A DNA stretch of 64,000 bases from an uncultured Roseibium sp. (GTDB taxonomy: Bacteria > Pseudomonadota > Alphaproteobacteria > Rhizobiales > Stappiaceae), in assembly GCF_947494555.1 (NCBI RefSeq), contig NZ_CANLVF010000001.1, positions 1,302,001 to 1,366,000 of the forward strand, given 5' to 3'. Positions 38,149 to 47,183 of the stretch are shown here, piece by piece. The stretch's first letter is position 1. Each line of letters begins with the position of its first letter. Both the position numbers and the translations under genes were made by a program. A model generated the notes under the pieces. It was not told where the DNA came from. It saw only the letters and a program-made list of their open reading frames with translations, and did not search any database.

Positions 38149-38526
38149 GGCGAAACTGCGCCTATTCGAATTTGTACCTTGGGAATTAAGTATTTTTTTA
38201 AACACGACTATTACGTCATCATTCAATTCCATGGCTATACACATTTTTACTTTAGGTAAGTTGGGAAATAAAGTCTTCTAGACAACTTCGCGTAGAGTAA
38301 TGGGTTGTGATGGGATTGTAAAGAAAAACAGTGACAAAATAACTAAAAGTTTAAGTGATCCTTAACGTACAGTCCGTGGACGTGCAATGCGCCCGTTGGG
38401 CGGGGAGGTTGTCGAGGGAAATCGAGGACCGGGCCGCGGCTGACGCTCGAGAGCTTCTCCTGCTCGGGCTGGCGATGCTTACTGCCGTAGCGCGCCACTT
38501 TGAGCCTGTTGAGGACAAAGCATTCC

Positions 38527-40038
38527 CTATTCGAAGCTGTCGTAGCCGGCGCCGCTGTCTTCGAGCAGGTTCCTGAGGACTTCCAGCCCTTTGATCGTTT
38601 CCTCGCGGGTCAGCGGATTGGTAACGCCGACGCGAACATGGTGATAGACTTTGCCGGAGCGGCCGGATTTGAACTCGTCCTCATCGTCGATAAGGGTATG
38701 AAAGGCGGCAGCTGCGGCCTTGAATGTTCCGGATAACCAAGGCTCTGGAACCTTTAGCCAGAAGAATGGGGCATCCTTCGAGGAAACGTGCTCGAACGGG
38801 CTGATGAATTGTTGGACCAGTTGATGGCGGGCCGCGATCTCGTCGAGGACGCGTTCACGCAATGTCGCGGCAATCCCACTCAAAACGAGGCGGGAAGACA
38901 GCTCTGACAACAGGAAGGATACTCCACCGGTCATCATTTTATGCGCCGTGTAGATGCGCTGTGCGTGGGAATTCGGGCTCGAGACCCAGCCACCGCGCAC
39001 GCCCGCCGTCACTGCTTTGGAGAGCGACCCTACATGAAACGTGCGCTCGGGGGCAATTTCTGCAAATGGTGCGATGTCTGTGGTGCGCAGCGATCCGTAA
39101 ACTTCATCTTCGATGATCCAGAGATTGTGCCGGCGCGCGACATCCACCAGGTCTGAGCGTCTTTGTGCCCCCATCAACCTGGTCGTTGGATTGTGCATTG
39201 TCGGCATGACGAACAATATTTTCGGATGCCGCTGTGCACATACGCGCGCTAGATCGTCCGGCAAAGGCCCTTCGTCGTCGCTTTGGATCTGCACGGGGCG
39301 GCGTCCTGAAAGCGCCGAGCCACGGGCAATCGAACTGTAGGTGAGGTCCTCGAACGCGACCTGGTCTCCCGGGGCCGTTGTCGCCGCGATGATTGACATG
39401 ATCCCGGCCTGCGCACCGGTCGTCGGGACGATCGATCCCAATTGCGGTTGCCAGTTGCCGCGCGACAGCCAGATGCGTCCTGCCTGCCGCCAGCTGTCAG
39501 GGACGGATCGTGTATAGCTCGCGATGTCATACGGGCTGTCATCGGCGATTTCGGCCGTCAGGTCGCGAATAGCCCGCGCCTGTCCGACGTCCGGCGCAGA
39601 TGTGCTGTCAAAACGAATGGCTTCAGGCGCAGGGACCGTGATGCGCGTTCCGGAAAACGCAACATCCTTGGGGGTCTTCATTGCGCCTTGGACCCAGGAT
39701 ATTTCGGATGAAGACGCCTGGCCTGCGCCCGTGCCAGGAGGTTGAGGACTGTCGTCTTGAGAACCGAAGCGCGCGTCGCGCATTTCACCCTCGTTTGTGC
39801 CGAGAACGTATGTGCCGCGTCCAACTTCGCCACTGACCAGTCCGCGCTGCCTAACAACCGCGTAGGCACGGCCGATTGTACCGACTGTCACGCCAAGATC
39901 ATAAGCAAGATCGCGTTGGGGCGGCAATTTGGTGCCGGCTGCAAGTTTTCCTGTCGCGATGTCCTCACCAATGCAGTCGGCAAGCCGAATGTATATGGGG
40001 GCCTGACCATCAGGGATGCTGGGGTGCCAATTTGTCAT
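38527..40038 (-). CDS. MocR-type regulator (GntR HTH fused to aminotransferase fold)
   Basis: A 503-aa protein. Residues about 10-80 are a GntR winged HTH (PIYIRLADCIGEDIATGKLA, LPPQRDLAYDLGVTVGTIGR). Residues about 150-500 have the fold-type I aminotransferase domain with PLP lysine in HVGSLSKAVTAGVRGGWVSS (about residue 340). MocR proteins use PLP to sense amine or vitamin B6 metabolites. It is divergent from the DUF1127 gene at 40144, across 105 AT-rich bases. The target is not evident; no pdx or amino-acid gene is adjacent. Confidence 0.92.
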   Translation of the reverse strand: MTNWHPSIPDGQAPIYIRLADCIGEDIATGKLAAGTKLPPQRDLAYDLGVTVGTIGRAYAVVRQRGLVSGEVGRGTYVLGTNEGEMRDARFGSQDDSPQPPGTGAGQASSSEISWVQGAMKTPKDVAFSGTRITVPAPEAIRFDSTSAPDVGQARAIRDLTAEIADDSPYDIASYTRSVPDSWRQAGRIWLSRGNWQPQLGSIVPTTGAQAGIMSIIAATTAPGDQVAFEDLTYSSIARGSALSGRRPVQIQSDDEGPLPDDLARVCAQRHPKILFVMPTMHNPTTRLMGAQRRSDLVDVARRHNLWIIEDEVYGSLRTTDIAPFAEIAPERTFHVGSLSKAVTAGVRGGWVSSPNSHAQRIYTAHKMMTGGVSFLLSELSSRLVLSGIAATLRERVLDEIAARHQLVQQFISPFEHVSSKDAPFFWLKVPEPWLSGTFKAAAAAFHTLIDDEDEFKSGRSGKVYHHVRVGVTNPLTREETIKGLEVLRNLLEDSGAGYDSFE

Positions 40039-40143
40039 GGTGACAATTTAGTATATTGCACCCACTGAGGAGTCAATTCATATAATTGGTCCGATACAAT
40101 TTTGAAAATATGCACGGATTGTGCCCCAAAATTAGGTGAGATC

Positions 40144-40419
40144 ATGAGTTCAATGGTAACAATGAGGGCTGGAGTTCTTCAAGAACGAAGCACGAAGACC
40201 CATTTCGGCAGAGTTTTGGTCAGAAAACTGCTGTCCTGGTCGCAATTGTACCGGACACGCCGTCAATTGCTTGAATTGACGGACGGAGAATTGGACGACG
40301 TCAATCTGACATGGGAAGCTGCGCGCCGGGAAGCGGAGAGACCGTTCTGGGACAGTGACGGACACTTTGATGGCGAGAGCATTGGCGCGCAACGCGTTAT
40401 CCGGCGCGCTCATACTTGA
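40144..40419 (+). CDS. DUF1127 domain protein
   Basis: A 91-aa basic protein with a typical DUF1127 C-terminal half: WSQLYRTRRQLLELTDGELD then DVNLTWEAARREAERPFW. In rhizobia, small DUF1127 proteins affect RNA turnover and phosphate or carbon metabolism; whether that applies here is unknown. The ATG at 40144 follows AGGTGAG. It is divergent from the MocR regulator and may be its target. Confidence 0.85.
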   Translation: MSSMVTMRAGVLQERSTKTHFGRVLVRKLLSWSQLYRTRRQLLELTDGELDDVNLTWEAARREAERPFWDSDGHFDGESIGAQRVIRRAHT

Positions 40420-40493
40420 GCCAGTATTTTTTCCTTACCTGGCATTTCTGTTCCCCGGGTCGGAAGTGGGATCCCGGCCCGGGGATACGACCC

Positions 40494-41030
40494 TCAGACC
40501 GCGCCGGTATATTCGCCGCGGGCCGGGTAGTCGTTCTTTTGAACGAAGTCGAGTGCGCCGATCATTTCCTGGAAATGCGGGCGCACGAACGGCATCGTCT
40601 GAACGGAAGCGAAGTAGAGTGAACCGTCACCCTTTACGAGGAAAACGCCCGGCTCGGAGAAGAGAGCCGGTTCCTCGATGCCGATGGATGTCGTGCCACG
40701 GCTTGTGGAGACGTAAAGACCCCATTCCTTTGCAACGGTGAGAGGCAGCCCGTAGCCGAAACGAAGGCCCTCGAAGCCGACCTTGTCGGCCATCTGCTGG
40801 GCGCGATCCCTTTCGTCGGATGAAATAGCGACCGTTTTGACGCCCTTGGCTGCGAAATCGGGGGTGAGGCGCCCGAGTTCTTTCAGGTAGGTGGCACAAA
40901 TCGGGCAATGAAGGCCGCGATAAAAGACGACAAGCGTGGCGAAGTCCGCTGCGTCCTGTGCAAGATCAAATGTGCCCGAGTTTAGGGTTTCTACGGTCAG
41001 GCCGGGAACCTGCTGACGTGGGATAAGCAT
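40494..41030 (-). CDS. Peroxiredoxin-like AhpC/TSA family protein
   Basis: A 178-aa thioredoxin-fold protein. FYRGLHCPICATYLKELGRL carries C42 and C45 as a Cys-x-x-Cys pair at the place of the peroxidatic cysteine. It is followed by VKTVAISSDERDRAQQMADK and GIEEPALFSEPGVFLVKGDG. It probably reduces peroxides or disulphides. The ATG at 41030 has GAGGA at six bases and is preferred over 41042 or 41063. It is divergent from an AraC regulator. Confidence 0.85.
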   Translation of the reverse strand: MLIPRQQVPGLTVETLNSGTFDLAQDAADFATLVVFYRGLHCPICATYLKELGRLTPDFAAKGVKTVAISSDERDRAQQMADKVGFEGLRFGYGLPLTVAKEWGLYVSTSRGTTSIGIEEPALFSEPGVFLVKGDGSLYFASVQTMPFVRPHFQEMIGALDFVQKNDYPARGEYTGAV

Positions 41031-41103
41031 CTTTTTCCTCATACTGATTGGGCAAGGCTTCACATTTGCCTTTTGATGCGCTTAAATTAGCGAACGTTTG
41101 ACG

Positions 41104-41943
41104 ATGAAACATCCCGAAAAGATGATCAGGAGTACGAAATTGCCGATAGCCTATCGAACATCATTCAGCGGAAAACTCGACCGGCTGTCGTCTCTCATCG
41201 ATCGCCTGCGCGTTCAGGTCTCCAATGCGCTGATTGATGAACCGAATAACGGCGTCGCAAATCTGGTCATCTTTACAGACGCTGCCGGTGCGCACAGGCT
41301 GGTTTTCTGTCCATTGAAGGACGAGGAAACCCGGGTTTTTCCCGAGACCGCGCCCCTGGCGGGAGAAGCGCCATTGGTCGCGGCGCACATTACCATTTCA
41401 GGCATCGGCAAGCAGTTGATAAACGCCCTGCCTGCCTGCATCTCGGTGCCGCTTTCAGAAGAACCTTACCTGACCGCGGTCGTGACACCGCTGATAGAAG
41501 AGGCGACGATGCCAAGATGCGGCGGACAGGCTGCCTTCCAGCGTCTGTGCGAGGTCGTCGTGATCCGTCTGTTACGTCATGCCATGGAAGAGGGCAGGGC
41601 CGATACGGGTCTCCTGAACGGATTGGCGCATCCGCGTATTGCTGCAGCCCTTGTTGCGATTCACGAAGCGCCTGGGGAAACCTGGACATTGGAGAAGCTT
41701 GCCGAAACGGCGGGCATGTCGCGGACGCAGTTCGCGGTTACCTTCAAGGATCTGGTCGGCGCAACGCCGATGGGATACCTTTCCAACTGGCGGCTCGACA
41801 TCGCCCGGGCGGAGCTTGAGGCCGGACGGCAAGTGAAGTCGGTTGCAACGCTTTGCGGCTTCTCAAGCCCGGCTGCATTTTCGCGCGCATTTTCCCGCCG
41901 TTTCGGATATCCGCCGAAACAAAAGCGCAATCAGGCTGCCTGA
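41104..41943 (+). CDS. AraC-family regulator with cupin-type N-terminal domain
   Basis: A 279-aa regulator. Residues about 15-170 resemble the AraC cupin_6 effector domain (LVIFTDAAGAHRLVFCPLKD, PLAGEAPLVAAHITISG). Residues about 185-275 are the double HTH, with LEKLAETAGMSRTQFAVTFK and VATLCGFSSPAAFSRAFSRR. No good ribosome-binding site precedes the ATG at 41104; one at 41122 is possible. It is divergent from the peroxiredoxin-like gene and is its probable regulator. Confidence 0.88.
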   Translation: MKHPEKMIRSTKLPIAYRTSFSGKLDRLSSLIDRLRVQVSNALIDEPNNGVANLVIFTDAAGAHRLVFCPLKDEETRVFPETAPLAGEAPLVAAHITISGIGKQLINALPACISVPLSEEPYLTAVVTPLIEEATMPRCGGQAAFQRLCEVVVIRLLRHAMEEGRADTGLLNGLAHPRIAAALVAIHEAPGETWTLEKLAETAGMSRTQFAVTFKDLVGATPMGYLSNWRLDIARAELEAGRQVKSVATLCGFSSPAAFSRAFSRRFGYPPKQKRNQAA

Positions 41944-41948
41944 GTGGA

Positions 41949-42203
41949 CTACTTTCGATCCTCGACCTTGCGCTCCATGGCGTAGATCTCGTCAGTGACA
42001 TCATCGGCCTTGCGCGCAAACAGCGCCTGCGCGTCCTTCAGACCGAGATTGTAGAAATGCGCGCCGAGGGAGCCGCTCAGAAAATCGATCAGGAACTCCG
42101 CGTCCATGTTGCCGACCTCAAGGTCCAGCTCATCATCGAGATATCTCTGGATCTGGGCGGTCAGGCGCGTCCTGACCTCTTTGTCGAGCTTGAGTTCCTT
42201 CAT
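41949..42203 (-). CDS. DUF2164 domain protein
   Basis: An 84-aa soluble protein matching DUF2164: ARTRLTAQIQRYLDDEL-like start (VRTRLTAQIQRYLDDELDLE), then GNMDAEFLIDFLSGSLGAHF and YNLGLKDAQALF. Function unknown. GGAGG precedes its ATG by five bases. It follows purQ on the same strand after 23 bases, so it is probably cotranscribed with purS-purQ. Confidence 0.88.
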   Translation of the reverse strand: MKELKLDKEVRTRLTAQIQRYLDDELDLEVGNMDAEFLIDFLSGSLGAHFYNLGLKDAQALFARKADDVTDEIYAMERKVEDRK

Positions 42204-42226
42204 GGCGTCCTCCCGCGGGCTGCGAT

Positions 42227-42895
42227 TCAGGCTGCCTTGTCAACGAGGCTCTCGAACAGAAGGCGGCCGTCAAGGCCGCCATTGAGCGGTTCGACCAGAT
42301 TCTCCGGGTGCGGCATCATTCCAAGAACGTTGCCTTTCGCGTTCGTGATGCCCGCGATGTCATTGATCGAGCCGTTGGGATTGGTTCCCTCGGCGTATCT
42401 GAACACGACCTGGCCATTGTCCTCGATCCTGGCGAGCGTGGTCTCGTCGGCAAAATAGTTGCCGTCGTGATGTGCCACCGGACAGCGCCAGACCTGACCT
42501 TGAGTGAACTTCGACGAGAAACGCGTGACGTTGTTCACCGTCGTCATTTTCACTTCCTTGCAGACGAAGGTCAGACCCGCATTGCGCATCAGTGCGCCCG
42601 GCAGGAGGCCTGCTTCTGTCAGGATCTGGAAACCATTGCACACTCCGAGGACCGAAACACCGCTCTCAGCCTTCGCGACCAGATCCTTCAGGATCGGCGA
42701 ACGGGCGGCGATGGCTCCGGAGCGCAGATAGTCTCCATAGGAAAACCCGCCCGGGACGACCACAAGATCCGCGTCGGGCAGAGTGTTTTCGGTGTGCCAG
42801 ACACTTTGGGGCTTTGAGCCCGTGATCAGCTCCAACGCATGGAACATGTCACGGTCACGGTTGGAACCTGGGAAAACGATAACGGCGGTTTTCAT
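42227..42895 (-). CDS. purQ: Phosphoribosylformylglycinamidine synthase, glutaminase subunit PurQ
   Basis: Provides ammonia from glutamine to PurL. The 222-aa class I glutamine amidotransferase starts [20 protein letters not shown]. It has the nucleophile in [20 protein letters not shown] and the catalytic His-Glu in [12 protein letters not shown]. It lies downstream of purS and a 35-aa membrane protein gene, with DUF2164 following. Confidence 0.97.
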   Translation of the reverse strand: MKTAVIVFPGSNRDRDMFHALELITGSKPQSVWHTENTLPDADLVVVPGGFSYGDYLRSGAIAARSPILKDLVAKAESGVSVLGVCNGFQILTEAGLLPGALMRNAGLTFVCKEVKMTTVNNVTRFSSKFTQGQVWRCPVAHHDGNYFADETTLARIEDNGQVVFRYAEGTNPNGSINDIAGITNAKGNVLGMMPHPENLVEPLNGGLDGRLLFESLVDKAA

Positions 42896-42914
42896 GGGTC
42901 GACCCCGATTTTAT

Positions 42915-43022
42915 TTAGAGCATCACAAGAACGGCGATGAGTGCCGCCAAGGCCGGTATCAGGATGAACACTGCTGCCTTGATCGCCATGAAACGAATGG
43001 CGTTGCGGGCATCGTCATCCAT
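42915..43022 (-). CDS. FGAM synthase-associated small membrane protein
   Basis: The ATG at 43020-43022 opens a 35-codon ORF between purS and purQ. The product begins MDDDARNAIRFMAIKAAVFI and continues as one TM segment ending ALAALIAVLVML. Short membrane proteins at exactly this position are a recognised family in this group of bacteria, which supports the call. Its start lies 16 bases after the purS stop, and purQ starts 19 bases after its stop. Possible roles are membrane association or regulation of the PurSQL complex; none is proven. Confidence 0.7.
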   Translation of the reverse strand: MDDDARNAIRFMAIKAAVFILIPALAALIAVLVML

Positions 43023-43038
43023 TCTCCGGATCCCGAAT

Positions 43039-43278
43039 TCACACGATTTCGATCGCGTAGTTTTCTATGACCGTGTTCGCGAGCAGTTTTTCGCACATCT
43101 GCTCAAGCTCGCTTCTTGCGGCATCCTCGTCGGCTCCCGCGAGCTCGACATCGAACACCTTGCCCTGACGGACCGACCCGACATCACCAAAGCCGAGGCC
43201 ATCAAGTGCACCCTCGATTGCTTTCCCCTGGGGATCGAGAACACCGTTTTTCAGGGTGACGATCACGCGTGCTTTCAT
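43039..43278 (-). CDS. purS: Phosphoribosylformylglycinamidine synthase subunit PurS
   Basis: Small structural subunit that bridges PurL and PurQ. The 79-aa product starts MKARVIVTLKNGVLDPQGKA and contains LDGLGFGDVGSVRQGKVFDV and CEKLLANTVIENYAIEIV. The frame is open to 43386, but the ATG at 43278 gives the family N-terminus. It is the first gene of purS-small ORF-purQ-DUF2164, just after the purC terminator. Confidence 0.96.
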   Translation of the reverse strand: MKARVIVTLKNGVLDPQGKAIEGALDGLGFGDVGSVRQGKVFDVELAGADEDAARSELEQMCEKLLANTVIENYAIEIV

Positions 43279-43372
43279 ATGTCTTTGTCTCCTGCGAAGC
43301 CGGTCAAGCTGCCTTCGTGGCTCCTTACACCAGCTTGTCCGGTTCTGAAAGGGAAGAAGGGAGAAGAACAGA

Positions 43373-43405
43373 AAAACCCCCGCCAATCTTTCCGATTGCG
43401 GGGGT
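43373..43405 (-). terminator. Rho-independent terminator of purC
   Basis: ACCCCCG (43376-43382) with CAATC pairs with GATTG and CGGGGGT (up to 43405), with one unpaired base. On the minus strand it is followed by TTTTT (complement of 43371-43375), while TTTT on the plus strand makes it potentially bidirectional. It separates purC from purS. Confidence 0.85.
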
Positions 43406-43411
43406 CTTTTC

Positions 43412-44176
43412 TTATTGCACCAGCGTCGGTCCGGAATTGGGCGGACGTTCCGTCGCCATCATGATGCCGAGCCGCTTGGCGACTTCCTGATAAGCTTCCA
43501 GCATACCGCCGAGGTCCCGGCGGAAGCGGTCCTTGTCCATCTTGTCGTTGGTCTCAATGTCCCAGAGACGGCAGCTGTCGGGAGAGATCTCATCAGCGAC
43601 AACAATGCGCATCATGTCGCCCTCGAACAGGCGGCCGCATTCGATCTTGAAATCGACGAGGCGAATGCCGACACCCAGGAACAGGCCGGACAGGAAATCG
43701 TTTACGCGGATGGCAAGGGCCATCATGTCGTCCAGCTCCTGCGGGGTCGCCCAGCCGAAGGCAGTTATGTGTTCTTCAGCGACCATCGGATCGTCGAGCT
43801 CATCGTTCTTGTAATAGAACTCGATGATGGAGCGGGGCAGCTGTGTGCCTTCCTCCAGCCCGAGGCGCTTGGCGATGGAACCGGCGGCGACATTGCGAAC
43901 GACCACTTCAAGCGGAATGATCTCGACTTCCCGGATCAACTGTTCGCGCATGTTCATGCGCCGGATGAAATGGGTCGGGATGCCGATTGCATTCAGGTGA
44001 TTGAAGATGAACTCGGATATCCGGTTGTTGAGAACGCCTTTGCCGTCAACAATCTCGTGCTTCTTGTTGTTGAAGGCAGTCGCATCGTCTTTGAAGTGCT
44101 GAACCAGAGTTCCCGGTTCCGGGCCTTCATAGAGAATCTTACCTTTACCTTCGTAAATGCGCCGACGGCGATTCAT
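43412..44176 (-). CDS. purC: SAICAR synthetase (phosphoribosylaminoimidazole-succinocarboxamide synthase)
   Basis: Joins CAIR and aspartate with ATP to give SAICAR. The 254-aa product starts [20 protein letters not shown] and has the signature segments [20 protein letters not shown] and [20 protein letters not shown] plus [14 protein letters not shown] [15 protein letters not shown]. It is divergent from the DUF1476 gene (325-base gap with no gene) and has its own terminator, so it is transcribed apart from purSQ. Confidence 0.97.
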   Translation of the reverse strand: MNRRRRIYEGKGKILYEGPEPGTLVQHFKDDATAFNNKKHEIVDGKGVLNNRISEFIFNHLNAIGIPTHFIRRMNMREQLIREVEIIPLEVVVRNVAAGSIAKRLGLEEGTQLPRSIIEFYYKNDELDDPMVAEEHITAFGWATPQELDDMMALAIRVNDFLSGLFLGVGIRLVDFKIECGRLFEGDMMRIVVADEISPDSCRLWDIETNDKMDKDRFRRDLGGMLEAYQEVAKRLGIMMATERPPNSGPTLVQ

Positions 44177-44501
44177 GTGCTATACCGTTTTTTCGTGAAA
44201 CCTTTGGACGGGCTCTGCTTACCTTGTCAAAAATCCTGCGGGACATTTCCTGGTCAACCGGCAGGTGCCAATAAGGCTGCAATCCCCGATTTGCGGCGCG
44301 GAACTTACCCGAAGCGGGGCAAAAGTACAATCGTATGTTTTTCCGCGCCTCCCGTGCGCACCCGAATTGGCGGGTTTGTCATGCTTTTGACGCAAGTGTG
44401 TATGTATCGCGTTGATTTGGCGCGCTTGCAGGGATATGCAAGAGGCCAACGAATCCCCATATGGGGTGCAGTGCATGAGCGCAGTTCAGGAGACGAAGAG
44501 T

Positions 44502-44825
44502 ATGAGCACATTCGACAAGCGCGAACAGGGGTTTGAAAGCAAATTCGCGCATGACGAGGAGTTGCGGTTCAAGGCGACCGCACGCCGCAACAAGCTTTTG
44601 GGCCAATGGGCTGCCGGACTGCTGGGCTATGAAGGCGAAAAGGCCGAGGAATATGCCAAGGAAGTTGTCCGCGCAGACTTCGAAGAGCCGGGTGACGAGG
44701 ACGTTTTCCGCAAGATCCGGGAAGACTTCGACACAAACAATATCGATCAGTCCGACCACCAGATTCGCCGCAACATGGACGAACTGATGGCGACCGCTGT
44801 CGAGCAGCTGCAAAACGACGGCTGA
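44502..44825 (+). CDS. DUF1476 protein, ATPase inhibitor zeta subunit
   Basis: A 107-aa helical protein matching DUF1476: MSTFDKREQGFESKFAHDEE, LRFKATARRNKLLGQWAAGL and FEEPGDEDVFRKIREDF. In Paracoccus this family is the zeta subunit that blocks F1-ATPase hydrolysis through its N-terminal segment. The ATG at 44502 follows AGGAGA. It is divergent from purC and followed by a terminator. Confidence 0.92.
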   Translation: MSTFDKREQGFESKFAHDEELRFKATARRNKLLGQWAAGLLGYEGEKAEEYAKEVVRADFEEPGDEDVFRKIREDFDTNNIDQSDHQIRRNMDELMATAVEQLQNDG

Positions 44826-44855
44826 CACCACTTTCAAGTGGAGCGACACGTGTCC

Positions 44856-44884
44856 AACGCCCGTCGGAAACGGCGGGCGTTTGT
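44856..44884 (+). terminator. Rho-independent terminator after the DUF1476 gene
   Basis: AACGCCCG (44856-44863) and CGGGCGTT (44874-44881) form an 8-bp stem, with a T-rich trail (TTTGTT) on the plus strand. It lies 30 bases past the stop codon. No gene is seen from here to 45133. Confidence 0.75.
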
Positions 44885-45133
44885 TCATACGGCGATTGAA
44901 AATGCGCCGCGTGAGCTTTCGTGCGAGTGCGCTTGATTGTGTTCCTCGGCTGCCTTGAGTGTTTTCAGGCCGGTTGAGTGTTTAATTGCTCATGCAGCCT
45001 CCAGCGACACAGTTGCCGCCAGCTGTGGCTTAAACGCCGGAATTGCCGGCGCACGAGGTCCATGCGGTCGCGTCCTGCTCGGGCGCACCGCTCGTGATAC
45101 AAGCGCGGTCATCACTGGTCACGAACCCGAAAA

Positions 45134-45451
45134 TCAGGTCCAGGCGATCGCTGTTCCTATCAGGACAAGCGCCATGCCGGCGAGTTCTCGAACGGAGTAA
45201 CTTTCACCCAAATGCAATTGCGTGATTGCACCGATAAAAATCACTTCTGCACCCAGTATTCCGATATAGATCAGGCCAAGTCTTTCCTGCCTGAGGGCAA
45301 ACACCTCGAAGGCGCCGGCCGTGAGCAGGGCGGCTCCAATGATCAGTGCCAGACCGATGCTTGGAAATTCCGCCAAGGACTTCATCGCGACCATTGCTAC
45401 ACTGTAAAAAAACGCCGAAATTAGCGCGAGTATTGCTACAGAATTGAACAT
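45134..45451 (-). CDS. SMR/DMT-like four-TM protein
   Basis: A 105-aa very hydrophobic protein with four TM segments, the size and layout of small multidrug-resistance or half-size DMT proteins. The C-terminal SYSVRELAGMALVLIGTAIA is typical of the group. The first TM (VAILALISAFFYSVAMVAMK) lacks the glutamate essential for EmrE-type drug/proton antiport. It may therefore transport something else or work in a heterodimer, though no partner gene is adjacent. The ribosome-binding site is weak. Confidence 0.75.
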   Translation of the reverse strand: MFNSVAILALISAFFYSVAMVAMKSLAEFPSIGLALIIGAALLTAGAFEVFALRQERLGLIYIGILGAEVIFIGAITQLHLGESYSVRELAGMALVLIGTAIAWT

Positions 45452-45724
45452 TTTTCTAAATAAAATAATTAAAGATTACCTAGCGTAAGGAATGCAGATT
45501 CTCCGGTCAAGGAAAAAGGGATTCTCAGGCTTGCAAACGCAGCGAAGTTTTAAAAAAACTCCACCGGAAGGGCGCGGTTCATACGTTCTCAGTTGTTTAC
45601 CAAGCCAAGATGCCGTGAATTGATTCATTCATCGCGTGATCATTGAACGAATTTGTCTCCGACAGGGCTTGCAGCCATTGCCGTCGCGCGGTTTGATCGC
45701 GGCAAAACAAATGGGAGATCGAGC

Positions 45725-46534
45725 GTGACGGAAAAACAATTTCTCGCAGACAAGATGCGGTCTGGACAGCCGGTTGTGACAAGCTGGTGTTTTCTCCGGT
45801 CGGCGATGATCCCGGAGATCCTTGCTCGAGCGGGATATGGTGCTGTCACGATCGACATGCAGCACGGCATGTACGATTTCGATGGGACTGTTGATGCAGT
45901 AACGCATATTGCCCTTGGTGGCGCGCATCCCATCGTCCGCATCCCGGTTGGCGACAATGCGCTTGCCGGACGGCTGATCGACATGGGCGCTGAGTGCATT
46001 ATCGCACCCATGATCAATTCAAAGGCTGATGCTGAGGCGTTCGCGCGGGCCTTAAAATATCCGCCGGTCGGAGATCGCAGCTGGTCACCGCGCCGCGCGG
46101 TAATGCTGACAGGCCAGACCAATGAGGAGTATCTGAAGGCGTCCAATTCCCAAACGCTTGGGCTTGCGATGATCGAGACGCGTGAAGCGATCGATGCTCT
46201 GGACGATATCCTGTCGGTGCCGGAGCTCGACGGCATTTTTGTCGGACCGAGCGACCTGTCACTGTCACTTTCCAATGGTTCTGCACTCGACCCGAATGGG
46301 GAGGCAACCGCCCGCGCCTGTGCCGAGATCGCGCAAAAGGCACTTGCGGCCGGCAAGCTCGCCGGGATCTTCTGCCTCAGCGGCGAAAAGGTGGAAGAAG
46401 CCGTTTCAATGGGATACCGCCTGATCTCTCACGGGATCGACACGCTCTTTATCGACGGTGCAGCGCGCAACGCGCTCGGCGAAGTCAGTTGGCTCAAGGA
46501 CAAGGTCTCTAAAGCAGGCGGAACCGGCTACTGA
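45725..46534 (+). CDS. HpcH/HpaI-family class II aldolase
   Basis: A 269-aa metal-dependent aldolase or lyase acting on 2-keto-3-deoxy acids. Family segments are GAVTIDMQHGMYDF, HPIVRIPVGDNALAGRLIDM and ELDGIFVGPSDLSLSL. The start is GTG at 45725 with GGGAG about nine bases upstream; the frame continues to 45653 without supporting features. It stands alone between minus-strand genes, so the pathway is not indicated. Confidence 0.9.
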   Translation: MTEKQFLADKMRSGQPVVTSWCFLRSAMIPEILARAGYGAVTIDMQHGMYDFDGTVDAVTHIALGGAHPIVRIPVGDNALAGRLIDMGAECIIAPMINSKADAEAFARALKYPPVGDRSWSPRRAVMLTGQTNEEYLKASNSQTLGLAMIETREAIDALDDILSVPELDGIFVGPSDLSLSLSNGSALDPNGEATARACAEIAQKALAAGKLAGIFCLSGEKVEEAVSMGYRLISHGIDTLFIDGAARNALGEVSWLKDKVSKAGGTGY

Positions 46535-46601
46535 CAAGCGGCGAGCACCGGGATTGATACGCTGAGCGTAAGCGATCGGCGTGTCCGTTGTTGTCGACAG
46601 A

Positions 46602-47156
46602 CTAACCCAGGCGTTTCATGAAATGCGCAAAGGACATCATGCCCTCCGGCCAGGGGCCGTGTCCGCTTTCCAGATTGATGTGTCCGGCCTCGCCCGCATC
46701 CTGAAATGTCGTTCCCCACGCGTTGGCGAATTCCTGCGCGCGCTCAAAGGTACAATACGAGTCATTTCTGCTTGCCACGAGATGGGCTGGAAACGGGAGC
46801 GGGTCTTGAGGAACCGGCTTGAAATCACCGCCATCGAAGTCTTCGACAAGTCCTTCCCGGTCCCAATCCGACGGTGCCACGAGATAGGCACCTCTTACCT
46901 TGTCCCTGAGCACATGTGCTCCATGCGCCACCAGGATGCAGCCAAGTGAATGCGCGACCAGGACGACCGGTCGCCCGGCGGCCTCAACCTCTTCGACCAG
47001 TTTTCCAAGCCATTCCTTCTTGACCGGTGCCAGGAGCTCCGTCTGCTTGACGACGCGGGCCGTTGGCATCTTGTCGCGCCAACGCAATATCCAATGACCC
47101 GGGAGCGGCTTGCCATAACCTGGAATGAGCAATATGTCCGTTTCGGAAATTTTCAT
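46602..47156 (-). CDS. RBBP9/YdeN-family alpha/beta hydrolase
   Basis: A 184-aa serine hydrolase. It starts with the family's ILLIPGYGKPLPGHW, has the nucleophile S70 in LVAHSLGCILVAHG, D132 in SRNDSYCTFERA and H159 in GHINLESGHGPWPEG. The substrate is unknown; such proteins cleave small esters or amides. It follows the metallophosphoesterase gene by 27 bases and is probably cotranscribed with it. Confidence 0.9.
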   Translation of the reverse strand: MKISETDILLIPGYGKPLPGHWILRWRDKMPTARVVKQTELLAPVKKEWLGKLVEEVEAAGRPVVLVAHSLGCILVAHGAHVLRDKVRGAYLVAPSDWDREGLVEDFDGGDFKPVPQDPLPFPAHLVASRNDSYCTFERAQEFANAWGTTFQDAGEAGHINLESGHGPWPEGMMSFAHFMKRLG

Positions 47157-47183
47157 TCTTGTGCCTTGTACGTGTTCGCAACG

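Noticed and set aside
38355..38576. 73-codon plus-strand frame after the SlyX-like gene
   Set aside because: It has no ribosome-binding site, begins with GTG, overlaps the end of the MocR gene and matches nothing known.
43415..44536. Plus-strand frame opposite purC that runs into the DUF1476 gene
   Set aside because: It overlaps purC throughout, and the DUF1476 gene is in another frame with its own start.
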